A DNA stretch of 64,000 nucleotides from Chlorocebus sabaeus (taxonomy: Eukaryota > Chordata > Mammalia > Primates > Cercopithecidae). The position numbers and the translations under genes were made by a program. The notes under the pieces were generated by a model that saw nothing but the letters and a program-made list of their open reading frames with translations, made no database searches and had not been told where the DNA came from. The DNA lies in NCBI RefSeq assembly GCF_047675955.1, contig NC_132931.1, positions 310,001 through 374,000 on the forward strand, given 5' to 3'. Positions 1 through 14,320 of this stretch are shown here, one piece after another; positions within the stretch are counted from its first letter, which is position 1, and the number at the start of each line of letters is the position of its first letter.

Positions 1-3000
1 AGTATATTTCCTTTTACACGATAGGCCTCAATGCGCTCCATACATCACTTTGCAGATTATACGAAAGCAGTGTTTGCAAACTGCTCCATGGAAACAAAGG
101 TGTAACTCTGTGAGATGAATTCACACATCACAAAGAACTTTCTCAGAAAGCTTCTTTCTTGTTTTTATCATATTATATTAACTTTGTAACCATAGGCTTC
201 AACGCAATCCAAAATATCCCTTCTCAGATTCCCCAAAAACAGTGCTACCAAACGGCTCCATGAAAGGAATTGTGTAACTCTGTGAGAATAAATCACACAT
301 CACACAGCTGTTTCTTAGAAAGCTTCTTTCTAGTTTTGATCTGAGGGTATTTCCTTTTACACCATAGGCCTCAATGTGCTCTGGAATATCCCGTCGCAGA
401 TTCCATGAAAAAAGTGTTACCCTTCTTCTCAATGAAAAGAATGATGAAACTCTGTGAGATGAATTCCCACATCACAAGGAACTTTCTCAGAAAGATTCTT
501 TCTAGATTTTATCTGAGGATATTTCCTTTGTCACAATAGGCTCAATGTGATGCAAATTATCCCTTCTCAGATTCCCCAAAACAGTGCTACCAAACTGCTC
601 CATGAAAACGATCATGTCACTCTGTGAGATATATTCAGAAATTACAATGCAGTTTGTCATAAAGCTTCTTTATAGTTTTTGTATGTTGATATTTCCTTTT
701 TCACCATCTGCCTCAATGCACTTGTGAATATCCATTTGCAGATTCCATGAAAATAGTGTTAGCAAATTGCTCAATGGAAAGCAAGGTGTAAATCTGTGAG
801 ATGAATTCAAACATCAGAAAGCAGTTTCTCAGAATGATTCTTTTTGGTTTTTGTCTGAGGATATTTCCTTTGCCACCATAGGCTTCAATGCACTCTCAGA
901 TATCCCTTCTCAGAAACCATAAAAACAGTGATGCCAAAGTGCTCCCTCAAAAGAAATGTTTCCCTCTGTGAGATGAATGCACACATCACAAAGGAGTTTC
1001 TCTGAAATCCTCTTTCTTGTTTTTATCTGAGGTTATTTTCTTTTTCACTATATTCCTCAAGGCACTCCAGAATATCCCATTGCAGATTAAATGAAAAAAA
1101 GTTTAATTAAAAGTTAGCAAACTTCTCAATGAAAAGAACAGTGTTACTCAGTGAGATGAATTCACACATCACAAAGCAGTTTCTCAGAAATTTTTCTTTC
1201 TAGTTTTTGTCTGAGAATATTTCCTTTTTCACCATAGGCCTCAATGCATTCTCGAATATCCTTTTGCAGATTCTACGAAATCAGTGCTAGCAAACTGCTC
1301 CAAGAAAAGAAAGGCGTAAATCTGTGAGGTAAATTCACACATCACGAAGCAATTTCTCAGAAAGCTTCTTTTTGGTTTTCATCTGAGGATATTTCCTATG
1401 TCACCATAGGCTTCTATGTGCTCCTAAATGTCCTAATGCTGATCCAAAATATCCCTTTTCAGATTCCCCAAAAACAGTGCCACCAAACTGCTCCATGAAA
1501 AGAACCCTGTGAGATGAATTCACACATCACAAAGAAGTTTCTCAGAAAGTGTCTTTCTAGATTTTATCTGAGGATAGTTCCTTTGTCACCACCAGCTTCA
1601 ATGTGATCCAAAATAGCCCTTCTCAGATTACTCAAGAAGAATGCTACCAAACTGCTCCATGAAAAGAGTCATGTAACTCTGTGAGATGAATTCACAAATC
1701 ACAAAGCAACATCTCAGATAGTGTCTTTCTAGTTTTTCTCTGAGGATATTTCTTTTTTCATCATTTGCCTCAATACACTCAGGAACAGCCCTTTGCAGAT
1801 TCCAAGAAAATACTGTTAGCAAACTGTTCCATGAAAAGAAATGTGTAAATCTGTGAGATGAATTCTCACATCACAAAGCAGATTTTAGAAAGCTTCTTTT
1901 TGGTTTTAGTCTGAGGATATTTAATTTGTCACCATAGGCTTCAATTTGCTCCCAAGTATCTTATTGCAGATTCCACAAAAATAGTGTTATCAAACTGGTC
2001 AATAAAAACAACAGTGTAACTCTGTGAGATGAATTCACAGAAACCCTTTTTCTCAGACAGCTTCTTTCAAGTTTTTATCTGAGGATATTTCCTAGCCCTC
2101 AACACACTCCCAAATATCCCATTGCAGATTCCATGGAAATAGTATTAGCAAGCTCCTCCATGAAAAGAAAGGTGTAACTCTGTGAGATGAACTCAAACAT
2201 CAAAAAAAAACTTTCTCAGAAAGCTTCTTTCTAGTTTTTATCTGAGGATATTTCCTTTGTCACCATAGGCTTCAATGTGATCAAAAAATCCCTTCTCTAT
2301 TTCCCCAAAAACAGTACTACCAAACTGATACATCAAAGAAATCATGTATCACTGTGATCTGAATTAACACATCAATAAGCAGTCTCTCAATATGCTTCTT
2401 TCTAGTTTCTGTATGAGGATATTTCCTTTGTCACAATAGTTTCAAAATGCTCGGCAATATCTCATTGCAGAATCCAAGAAAATAGTGTTAGCAAACTGGT
2501 AAATGAAAACAACAGTATAAATCTGTAAGATGAATTCACACATCACATAGCAGTTTCTCAGAAAGCTTCTTTCTAGTTTTTATCTGAGGATATTTCCTTA
2601 GTAACCGTAGGCTTCAATGCAATTCCAAATATCCCTTCTCAGATCCCCCAAAACACTGCTACCAAACTGCTCCATGAAAAGAATCGTGTAAAGCTGTGAG
2701 ATGAATTAACACATCACAACGTGGTTTCTCAGAATGTTTGCTTCTAGTTTTTATCTGAGGATGTTTCATTTGTCATCATAAACTTCAAGGTGCTCCAAAG
2801 TATCCCATAGCAGATTCCAAGAAAACAGTGTTAGCAAACTTCTCAATGAAAAGAACAGTGTAACTCTGTGAGATATATTCACAAATCAAAAAGCAGTTTC
2901 TCAGAAAGCTTATTTCTATTTTTTATCTCAGGATATTTAACTTTTCACTATACACCTCAATGCGTTCCAAAAATATCCCTTTACAGTTTCCATGAAAAGA

Positions 3001-5316
3001 GTGTTAGCAAGCTGCTAAATGAAATGAAAGGTGTAGCTCTGTGAGATGAATTCACACATCACAAAGAACTTTCTCAGAAATCTTCTTTCTATTTTTTATC
3101 TGAGGATATTTCCTATGTCACCATAGACTTTGGTGTGCTCCAAAATATCCTATTGAAGATTCCATGAAAACACTGTTACCAAACTGCTCAATGAAAAGAA
3201 CGTTGTCGCTCTGTGAGCTGAATTAACACATCACAATGTGGTTTCTCAGAAAGCTTCTTTCAGATTTTTAAATGATGATATTATATTTGTTACCATAAGC
3301 TTCAATGCACTCTGAAATATCCCATTGCAGATTCCAAGCAAACAGTGTTAGCAAACTACTCAGTGAAAAGAACAGTGTAACTCTCTGAGATGAATTCACA
3401 CATCAGAAAGAACTTTCTCAGAGAGCTTCTTTCTAACTTTTATCCGAGGATATTTCCTTTGTCACCATAGGCTTCAATGTGATACAAAATATGGCTTCTC
3501 AGATTACCCAAAAACAGTGCTAGCAAACTGAGCCATTGAAAGCCTCATGTAACTCTGTGTGATGAATTCGCACATCACAAAGCTATTTCTCCGAAAGGTT
3601 CTTTCTAGTTTTTATCTGAGGATTTTTCCTTTTTTCTCATATTCTTCAATGCGCTCTGGGATATCCCATCACACATTCCATGAAAAAAGTGTTAGTAAAC
3701 CGTTCAAAGAAAAGAACAGTGCAATTCTGTGAGATGAATTCACGCATCATAAAGAAGTTTCTCAGAATGATTCTTTCAAGATTTTATCTGAGCGTATTTC
3801 CTTTGTCACCATAGGCTTCAAAGCAATCCAAATTATCCCTTCTCAAATTCCCCCAAAACAGTGCTACTAAACTTCTGCATGAAAAGAGTTATATAACTCT
3901 CAGAGATAAATTCACAAATCACAAAGCAGTTCCTCAGTAAGCTTCTTTCTAGTTCTTGTCTGAGGATATTTCCTTTTTCACATTTTGCCTCAATGTGCTC
4001 ACGAATATCCCTTTGTACATTCCAGGAAAATAGTGTTATCAAAGTGCTCCATGAAAAGAAAGGTGTAAACCTTTGAGATGAATTCACACATCACAAAGCA
4101 CTTTCACAGAAAGTTTCTTTTTGGTTTTTATCTGAGAATATTTCCTTTGTCACTATAGGCTTCAATGCGCTTCCAAATATCCTATTGCAGATTCCTCAAA
4201 AACAGTGTTATCAAACTGCTCAAAGAAAAGAGCGATGTATCACTGTAAAATGAATTCACACATCACAAAGCTGTTGCTCAGAAAACTTCTTTCTAGTTTT
4301 TATCTGAGGATATTTCCTTTTACACTATAGGCCTCAAGGTGCTCCAGAATATCCCTTTTCAGATTCCACGAAAACAATGTTAGCAAACTGTTCCATGAAA
4401 AGAAAGGTGTAAATCTGTGAGGTGAATCCACACATCACAAAGCAGTTTCTCAGAAAGCTTCTTTCTAGTTTTTATCTGAGTTTTTCCTATGTCACCATAG
4501 GCTACAATGCGATTCAAAATATCCCTTCTCAAATTCCCCACAAACACTGCTACCAAACTGTTCCATGAAAAGAAACGTCTAACTCTGTGAGATGAATTCA
4601 CGAATCACAAGCAGTTTCTCAGAATGCTTCTTTCTAGTTTTAATCTCAGGATATTTCCTTTTTCACTATAGGCCTCAATGCACTCCCACATATCCCTGTG
4701 CAGATTCCAAAAAACAGTGTTAGCAATCTGCTTCATGAAAACAAAGGTGTAACTCAGTGAGATCAGTTAACCCATCACAAAGCAGTTCCTCAGAAAGCTT
4801 CTTTCCAGGTTTTATATGACTATATTTCCTTTGTCACCATAGGCTTTAATGGGATCCAAACTATCCCTTCTCAGATTCCTCAAAAACATTGGTATCAAAC
4901 TGATCCATGAAAAGAATCATGTGCCTCTGTTAGATGAATTAGCACATCACAAAGTGGTTTCTCAGAAAGCTTCTTTCTTGTTTTTATATGAGAATATTTC
5001 CTTTGTCACCAAAAGCTTCAATGTGCTCCGAAATATACCATTGCAGATTCCAAGAAAACAGTGTTAGCAAACTGCTCAATGAAAAGTACAGTGTAAGTCT
5101 GTGAGATGAATTCACAAATTGCAAAACAGTTTCTCAGAAAGCTTCTTTCTGGTTTTTATCTGAGGATATTAACTTTATGACCACAGTCCTCAAAACGTTC
5201 CCAAAATTGCCTTTGTAGATTCCATGAGAACACTGTTAGCACACTTCTCCATGAAAAGAAAGGTGTAACTCTGAGAGGTGAATTCACACATAACAAAGCA
5301 GTTTCTCATAAAGTGT
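1..5316 (-). repeat. Alpha satellite array, reverse orientation
   Basis: Tandem monomers of about 170 bp, written here as the reverse complement of the block that follows. Each unit repeats landmarks such as TTTCTCAGAAAGCTTCTTTC, TATCTGAGGATATTTCC and GTGAGATGAATTCACACATC. Neighbouring monomers differ clearly from one another, which marks monomeric, non-homogenised alpha satellite of the pericentromeric type. I see no CENP-B box; the box position holds the other (pJ-alpha-like, A-type) sequence, for example TTCCTTTTACACCATAG near 351-367. The array is cut by the window start, so its full length is unknown. No interspersed element is visible inside this block, and its short open frames are not genes. 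Confidence 0.96.
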
Positions 5317-5335
5317 CTGCATTGACGCCCGTGGT
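5305..5335. other. Orientation switch in the alpha satellite
   Basis: Reverse-orientation monomers run up to about 5313 (ending TTTCTCATAAAG). From about 5320 the same family reads forward, starting part-way through a monomer at ATTGACGCCCGTGG. Both flanking monomers are therefore partial. The few bases between cannot be assigned to either side. No transposon or other spacer sits at the junction. Confidence 0.85.
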
Positions 5336-8300
5336 TAAAGAGGAAATAACCTCAGACAAAAACCAAAACGAAGCTTTCTGTGAAACTGCTTTGTGAGTTG
5401 TGAAATCATGTCACCGAGTTACCTCATTCTTCTCATTGAGAAGTTTGCTAACACTTTTTTTTGTGTAATCTGCAATGGGATATCCCGGAGAGCATTGAGG
5501 AATATGGAGAAAAAGGAAATATCTTCAGATGAAATCTAGAAAGAAGCGGTCTGAAAAACATCTTTTTGATGTGTGAATTCATCTCACAGAGTTACACCAT
5601 TCTTTTCATGTAGCACTTTGGTAGCAAAATTTTTGGAGATCTGAGAAGGGATATTTTGGATTGCATTGAAGCCAATGTGTCACATATGGAAATATAATCA
5701 GATAAAAATTAGCAAGAAGCTTTCTGAGAACCTTCTTTGTGATGTGTGTATTCATCTCTGACAGTAACACGTTTATGTTCATGGAGCAGTTTGCTAACAC
5801 TGTTTTTGTGGAATCTAGAAAGTGATATTTGGGAGCAAGTTGAGACCTATGGTGAAAAGAAAATGTCCTCAGGTAAAAACTAGAAGGAAGCTTTCTGAGA
5901 AACTGCTTTGTGATATGTGAATTCATCTCACCAAATTACACCGCACTTTTCGTGGAGCAGTTTGCTAACAATGTTTTCATGGAATCTGCGATAGGATATT
6001 TTGGAGTGCATTGAAGCCTTTGGTGACAAATGAATTATCCTCAGACAAAAATCAAAAAGAGGCTATCTGTGAAACTGCTTAGTGATGTGTGAATTCATCT
6101 CACAGAGTTTCACCTTTATTTTCATGGCACGGTTTGGTAGCACTGATTTCGGGAATCTGAGAAGGGATATTTTGGATGGCATTGAAGCCTCTGGTGACAA
6201 AGGAAATATCCTCAGACAAAAACTAGAAAGAAACTTTCTGAGAAACTGCTTACTAATGTGTGAATTCATCTCACAGGGTTACACAGTTGTTTTCTTTGAG
6301 CTGTTTGCTAACACTGTTTTCTTGGAATCTGCATCTGATATGTCGAAGCACATTGAAGTTTAGAGTGGCAAAGGAAATATCCTCATATAAAAACTAGAAA
6401 GAAGTTTTCTGAGAAACCGTTTTGTGATGTGTTAATTAATCTCAGAGAGTTACATGATTCTTTTCATGGATCAGTTTTGTAGCACTGTTTTTGGGGAATC
6501 TGAGAAGAGTTATTTTCTATCGCAATGAAGCCTATGGTGACAAAGGAAATATGCTCAAATTAAAACTGGAAAGCTTTCTGAGATATTTCTTTGTGATGTG
6601 TGAATTCGTCTCATCTCACAGGGTTACCCTTTTCTTTTCATGGAGCAGTTTGCTAACATGGTTTTCATGGAATATGCAAAGAAATATTTGGGAGCCCACT
6701 GAGGCCTATACTAAAAAGGAAATGTCCTCAGATAAAAACTAGAAAGAAGCATTCTGAGAAACTACTTTCTGACGTGTGAATTCCTCGTACAGAATTATAC
6801 AGTTGTTTTCATTGAGAAGTTTGATAACAATGTTTCCGTGGAATCTGCAACAGGATATTTGGGAGTGCCGTGAAGCCTATGGTTGCAAAGGATGTATCCT
6901 CAGATAAAAACCAAGAAGATGCTTTCTGTGAAACTGCTTTGTGATGTGTGAAATCATCTCACAGTGTTACACCGTTCTTTTCATTGAGAATTTTTTAACA
7001 CTTTTTTTCCTGGAATTTGCAACGGGATATTAGGAAGCGCATTGAGGAATATGGTGTAAGGGCAAATATCCCCAGAGAAAAACTAGAAGGAAGCTTTTTG
7101 AGAAACAGCTTTGTTGTCTGTGAATTCATCTCACAGTTACACCATACTTCTCATGGAGCTGTTTGGTGTCACTGTTTTGGGGGAATCTGAGAAGGGAAGA
7201 TTTTTATTGCATTGAAACCTATGGTGAAAAAGGATATATCCTCAGATAAAAATAAGAAAGAAGCTTTCTGAGAAACGACTTTGTGATGTGCATATTCATC
7301 TCACAGAGTTACACGATTCTTTTCTTGTAGCAGTTTTCTAACACTGTTTTCGTGGAATCTGCATTAGGATATTTGGCAGTGGTTTGAAATATTTGGTGAC
7401 AAATGAAATAACCTCACACAAAAAGCAAAAAGAAGCTTTCAGAAAAAGTACTTTGTGAAGTGTGAATTCATCTCAAGGAACTACACGATTATTTTCATGG
7501 ATCAATTTTGTAGCATCGTTTTTGGAGAATCTGAGAAGGGATACTTTGGATTGCATTGAAGAGTATGGTGACAAACGAAATATCCTCATGTAAAAACTAG
7601 AAAGAAGCTTCCTGAGAAAGTTTTTTGTGATATGTGAATTTGTCTCACAGAGTTAGACTTTTCTTTTCATGAAGCAGTTTGTTAACACTTTTTTTTGTGG
7701 AATCTGTGAAGGAATATTTTGGAGAGCATTGAGGGCTTTGCTGAAAAAGGAAATACCTCGGGTAAAAACTAGAAAGAAGCTTTCTGAGAAACTGCTTCAT
7801 GATGTGTGAATTCATCTTACAGAGTTACACTGTTTTTTTCGTTGAGCAGTTTGCTAACACTGTTTTCTTGGAATCTGCAGTGGGGTATTTTGGAGCTCAT
7901 TGAAACTTATGGTAACAAAGGAATTTTCCTCAGATAAAAACTAGAAAGAAGCTTTCTGACACTCTGCGTTGTGATGTGCTTATTCAATTCACAGAGTTAC
8001 ACGATTCTTTTCATGGTTCAATTAGGTAGCACTGTTTTTGGGGAATTTGAGAAGTGTCGTTTTGGGTCACATTGAAATCTTTGGTGTCAAAGGAAATAAC
8101 CTCAGTTAAAAAACAGAAAGAAGTTTTCTGAGAAAGTTCTTTGAGATGTTTGAATTCATCTCACAGATTTACCTCTTTCTTTTCATAGAGCAATTTGCCA
8201 ATACATTTTCGTGGACTATGCAAAGGGATATTTGAGAGGACATTGAGGCCTAGAGTAAACAAGGAAATCTCCTTAGATGAAAACTAGATAGAAGCTTTCT

Positions 8301-9710
8301 GTGAAACTCCTTTGTGATGTGTGAATTCATCTTACAGAGACACACCATTCTTTTCATCAAGCAGCTTGATAACACTGTTTTCATGGAATCTGCAATAGGA
8401 TATGTGTGAGTACATTGAAGCCTACAGTGACAAAGGAATTATCCTCAGATAAAAACCAAAAAGAAGCTTTCTGTGAAACTGCTTTGGGATATGTGAATTC
8501 ATCTCACAGAGTTACACCTTCCTTTTCATTGAGAAGCTTGCCAACACTTTTTTCCTGGAATCTGCAATGTGGTATTCCATAATGCTTTAAGGATTATGGT
8601 GAAAAAGAATATAAACTCGGATAAAAATTAGAAAGAATATTTCTGAGAAACAGGTTTGAGATGTGTGAATTCATCTATCAGAGTTACACCACTGTTTTTT
8701 TGGAGTTGTTTAGTAGCACTGTTTTTGGGTATCTGAGAAGACAAATTTTGAATTACATTGAAATCTATGGTGAAAAGAACATACCTCAGATTAAAATTAG
8801 AAAGAAGCCTTCTGTGAAACTCCTTAGTGATGTGTGAATTCATCTCACAGAGCTAAACTGCTCTTTTCATTGAGCAGTTTGATAACACTGTTTACCTGAA
8901 ATCTGCTATGGAATATTTTGGACCACAATGAAGCCTATGGTGACAATGGAAATATCCTCATATAAAAACTAGAAAGAAACTTTCTGATATACCACTTTGT
9001 GATGTGTTAATTCATCTCACCACGTTTCATGATGCTTTTCATGGATAAGTTTGTTAGCACTGTTTTTGTGGAATCTGAGAGAGGATATTTTGGATCACTT
9101 TGAAGCCAATGGTGACAAAGAAAATATCCTCAGATAAAAACTAGAAAGAAGCTTTCTGAGAAAGTCCTTTGTGACGTGTCAATATATCTCACAGAGTTAA
9201 ACTTTTCTTTTCATGTAGCATTTTGGTAACACTGTTTTCGTGGAATCTGCCATAGGATATTTGGGAGAGCATTGCAGCCTGTGGTGACAAGGGAAATATC
9301 TTCATAAAAAAATCAAAAAGAAGCTTTCTGAGAAACTGCTTTGTGATGTATGAATTCACCTCAGAGACTTACACTGTACTTTTCATTCAGCAGTTTGCTA
9401 ACACTGTTCTCTTGGAATCTGCAATGGGATGTTTCGGAGAACAGTGAAGCTTATTGTGACAAAGGAAATATCGTGAGACAAAAACCAGAAAGAATCTTTC
9501 TGAGAAACTGCTTTGGGCTTTGTGAATTCATCTCACAGACTTCCACGATTCTTTTCATTTAGCAGTTTGGTAGCAGTGTTTCCGTGGAATCTGAGAAGGG
9601 AATTTTGGATCACATTGACGTCTATGGTGACAATGGAAATATCCTCAGGTAAAAATCAGAAAGAAGCTTTCTGAGAAAGTTCTTTGTGATGTGTGAATTC
9701 ATCTCACCTT

Positions 9711-10054
9711 CATGGAGCAGTTTGCTAACACAGATTACATGGAGTCTGCAAATGGATATCTGGGAGAGGATTGAGGTCTATGGTGAAAAAGGAAATACCT
9801 TCAGATAAAAACTAGAAAGAATGTTGCTGAGAAACTGCTTTGTGGTGTGTGAATTCATCTCACACAGTTATACCTTTCTCTTCATGGAGCAGTTTGCTAA
9901 CACAGAATACGTGGAATCTGCAAATGGATATTTGGGAGAGGATTGAGGTCTATGGTGAAAAAGGAAATACCTTCAGATAAAAACTAGAAAGAATATTGCT
10001 GAGAAACTTCTTAGTGATGTGTGAATTCATCTCACTGAGTTATACTGTTCTTTT
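9711..10054 (+). repeat. Tandem duplication of one alpha monomer
   Basis: Two adjacent monomers, starting at CATGGAGCAG at 9711 and 9883 (period 172 bp), are almost the same. They share the otherwise rare features CTAACACAGA, GCAAATGGATAT, GAGAGGATTGAGGTCTATGG and AAATACCTTCAG. Typical neighbours in the array are much less alike. Just before the first copy, about 18 bp of the usual monomer are missing (ATCTCACCTTCATGG), which may mark a recombination point. Confidence 0.8.
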
Positions 10055-13000
10055 CATTGAGCAGTCAGCTAACACTGTTTTCTTGGAATCTGGAATGGGA
10101 TATTTCGGATTGCACAGAAGCTTATGGTGACAAAGGAAGTATCCTCAGACAAAAACCACAAAGAATCTTTCTGAGAAACTGCTTAGTGATATGTTAACTC
10201 ATCTCTCAGAGTTACACGATTATTTTCATGGATCAGTTTGGTAGCACTGTTTTTGATGAATCTGAGAAGGGATATTTTGGATCGCGTTAACACCTATGGT
10301 GACAAAGGAAATATCCTCAGATAAAAAACTAGGAAGAAGACTTCTGAAAAAGTTCTTGGTGATGTGTGAATCCATCTCACTTAGTTATTCCTTTCTTTTC
10401 TTGGAGCAGCTTGCTAACACTGTTTTCATGGGAACTGCAAAGGGATATTTGGAAGTGCATTATGGTGTGTAGTGAAAAGTTAAATATCCTGAGATAAAAA
10501 ATAGAAAGAAACTTTCTGAGAAATTGCTTTGTGATGCGTGACTACATCTCACAGAGTTATACTGTTCTTTTCATTGAGAAGTTTGCTAACACTGTTTTCT
10601 TGGAATATACTATGGGACATTTTGGAGCACCTTGAAGCTTATGGTGACAAATGAAACATCCTCACATAAAAACGAGAAACAAGCTTTCTGAGGAACTACT
10701 TTGTGATGTGTAATTTCAACTCACAGAGTTATACTTTACTTTCCATGGAGCAGTTTGCTAACAGTGTTTTTGTGAAATCTGCAAAGGGATATTTGGGAGA
10801 GCATTGAGGTCTGTAGTGAAAAAGGAAATACCCTCAGATAATAACTAGATAGAAGCTTTCTGAGAAACTGCGTTTTGATGTGTGAACTCAAATCACAGAG
10901 TTACACTGTTCTTTTCATTGAGCAGTTTGAAACCACTGTTTTCTTGGAATCTACAATGGGAAATTTTGGAGAACATTGAAGTTTATTTCCACAAAGGACA
11001 TATCCTCAGACAACAACTAGAAAGAAGCTTTGTGTGAAACCGCTTTGTGGTGTATTAATTCATCTTACAGAGTTACAGGATTCTTTTCTTGGATCCGTTT
11101 GGTAGCACAGTTTTTGGGGAATCTATGAAGGGATATTTTGGATAGCATTGAAGCCCATGGTGACAAGGGAAACATCATCAGATAAAAACTAGAAAGTAAT
11201 TTTCTGAGGAACTTCTTTGTGATGTGTGAATTCATCTCACAGAGTTACACCTTTCTTTTCATGGAGCAGTTTGCTACCTATCTTTTTGGGGAATCTGCAA
11301 AGGGATATTTGGGAGTGCATTGAGGCCTTTGGTGAAAAAGGAAATATCCTCAGATAAAAACGAGAAAGAAGTGTTCTGAGAAACTGCTTTGTGATGTGTT
11401 AATTCATCTCACAGATTTACAAGATTATTTTCATGGATCGGTTTGGTAGCACTGTTTTTGGGGAATATGAAAAGGGATATTTTGCATTGCATTGAAGCCT
11501 ATGGTTACTAAGGAAATATCCTCAGATAAAAACTAGAAAGAAGCTTTCTGAGAAACAGATTTTAGATGTGTGAATTCATCTCACAGAGTTACATCGTTCA
11601 TTTCATTGAGCTGTTTGCTAACAGTTTTCGTGGAATCTGCAAAGGGATATTTTGGAGTGCATGGAAGCCTATAGTGAAAAGGAAAATATCCTCAGAAAAA
11701 TACTAGAAGGAAGCTTTCTGAGAAATTGCTTTGAGATGTGTGAATTCACCTCACAGTGTTACATTGTTCTTTTAATTGAGCAGTTTGCAATAACTATTTT
11801 CTTGGAATTTGCAATGGGATGTTTTGTAGGTCATTGAAGCTTACGGTGACATAGGAAATATTCTCATAGAAAAAGTAGAAAGAAGTTTTCTGCATAACCA
11901 CTTTGTGATGTGTCAGTTCACCTCACAGATTTACATGATCCTTTCTTGGGTCAGTTTAATAGCACTATTTTTGGGGAATCTGAGAAGGGATATTTTTGAT
12001 CGCATTAAAACCTATGGTAACAAAGTTAATATTCTCAGATAAAAACTAGAAAGAAGCTTTCTGAGAAAATTCTTTGTGATGTGTGAATTCATCTCACACA
12101 GTTACACCTTTCTTTTCATGGAGCCAACTGCTAACACTGTTTTCATGGAATCTGCAAAGGGATATTTGGGAGCGCATTTAGGCCTATGGTGAAAAACAAA
12201 ATATCCTCAGATAAAAACTAGAAAGAAACTTTCTGAGAAACTTTGTGATGTGTGAATTCATCTCACAGAGTTACACTATTCTTTTTATTGAGCAGTTTTG
12301 CTAACACCGTTTTCCTGGAATCTGCAAAGAGATATTTGGGAGTGCATTGAGGTCTGTAATAAACAAGGAAATATCCTCAGATAAAAATTAGAAAGAAGCT
12401 TTCTGAGAAACTGCTTTGTGATGTGTGAATTCATCTCACAGAGTTACATCATTCTTTTCATGGAGCAGTTTGGTACCCCTGCTTTTGGGGAGCTGAGAAG
12501 GGATATTTTGAATTGCATTGAAGTCTATGGTGACAAAGAAATTATCCTCAGATAAAAACAAGAAAGAAACTTTCTGAGAGACTTCTTTGTGATGTGTGAA
12601 TTCATCTCACATTGTTACACCTTTCTTTTCATGGAGTGGTTTTGTGGCACTTGTTTTGGGTAACCTGAAAAGAGATACTTTGAACTTCATTGAAGTACAT
12701 GGTGGCAAAGGAAGTATCCTCAGTTAATAACTAGAAAAAAGCTTTCTGGGAAACTGCTTTGTGATGTGTGCATTCATCTTTCAAAGTTACACTGTCCCTT
12801 TCCTTGAGCATTTTAATAACACTGTTTTCATGGAATCTTCAATAGGATATTTTGGATTGCATAGAAGCCTACAGTGACATAGGAAATATCTTCAGATAAA
12901 AACTATAAAGAAGCTTTCTGAGAAGTTCTTTGTGATGTGTGATTTCATCTCACAGAATTACACCATATTTTTTCCAGGAGCAGTTTACTAACACTGTTTT

Positions 13001-13640
13001 CGTGGAATCTGCAAAGGGATATTTGGGAGCATATTGATTCATTTAGTGAAAAAGGAAATATCCTCAGATAATAAGTAGAAAGAATCTTTCTGAGAAACTG
13101 CTTTGTGATGTGTGATTTCATCTCACAGAGTTACACATTCTTTCCTTTAGCAGTCTGATAACACTGGTTTCGTGGAATCTGTAATAGGATAATTGGGAGC
13201 ACATTGAAATCTAAGGTGACAAAGGAAATATCCTCAGATAAAAACCAAAAGGAAGCCTTCAAAAAACTGCTTTGTGATGGGTGAATTCCTGTCACAGAGT
13301 TACACCATTCTTTTCATTGAGAAGTTTGCTAACACTTTTTTTGTTAAATCTGCAATGGGATATTTTGTAGCCCATTGAGGACTATGGTGAAAAAGGAAAC
13401 ATCCTCAGATAAAAACTAGAAAGAAGCTCTCTCAGAAACTGCTTTGTGATGTGTGAATTCAGCAAACAGAGTTGCACTGTTCTTTTCATTGAGCAGTTTG
13501 ATAACACTATTTCCGTGGAATCTGCACTGGGATATTTTTGAGCGCATTGAAGCCGATGGTGACAAAGGTAATACCCTCAGATAAAAACGGGAAAGAAGGT
13601 TTCTGAGAAATTTCTTTGTGATGTGTAAATTCAACTCACA

Positions 13641-14160
13641 GAGTTATACTATTTTTTTCATGGAGCAGTTTGCTAACACTGTTTTCATGGAGTCTGCAAA
13701 GTGATATTTGGGAGTATATTGAGGCCTATACTGATAAAGAAGATATCCTCAGAAAAAATATAGAAGGAAGCCTTCTGAAAAACTTCTTTGTGATGTGTAA
13801 ATTCATCTCACAGAATTATACTATTTTTTTTTTCATGGAGCAGTTTGCTAACACTGTTTTCATGGAGTCTGCAAAGTGATATTTGGGAGTATATTGAGGC
13901 CTATACTGATAAAGATGATATCCTCAGAAAAAATATAGAAGGAAGCCTTCTGAAAAACTTCTTTGTGATGTGTAAATTCATCTCACAGAGTTATACTATT
14001 TTTTTTCATGGAGCAGTTTGCTAACACTGTTTTCATGGAGTCTGCAAAGTGATATTTGGGAGTATGTTGAGGCCTATACTGATAAAGAAGATATCCTCAG
14101 AAAAAATATAGAAGGAAGCCTTCTGAAAAACTTCTTTGTGATGTGTAAATTCATCTCACA
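13641..14160 (+). repeat. Near-identical alpha monomer triplication
   Basis: Three consecutive monomers at 13641-13812, 13813-13987 and 13988-14160 (172, 175 and 173 bp). They are nearly identical and differ mainly in a T-run length and a few single bases. All carry the private variants CATGGAGTCTGCAAAGTG, GGCCTATACTGATAAAGA and AAAAAATATAGAAGGAAGCC. The surrounding monomers lack these variants. This is a recent local amplification inside an old, diverged array. Confidence 0.92.
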
Positions 14161-14320
14161 GAGTTACACCGTTCTTTCCTTGAGCAATCTGATAACACTG
14201 GTTTTGTGAAATCTGTAATTGGGTACTTTGGAGTGCATTGAAGCCTATGGTGACAAAGGAAATATCCTCAGATAAAAACCAAAACGAAGTTTTCTGAGTA
14301 TCTGCTTTGTGATATGTGAC

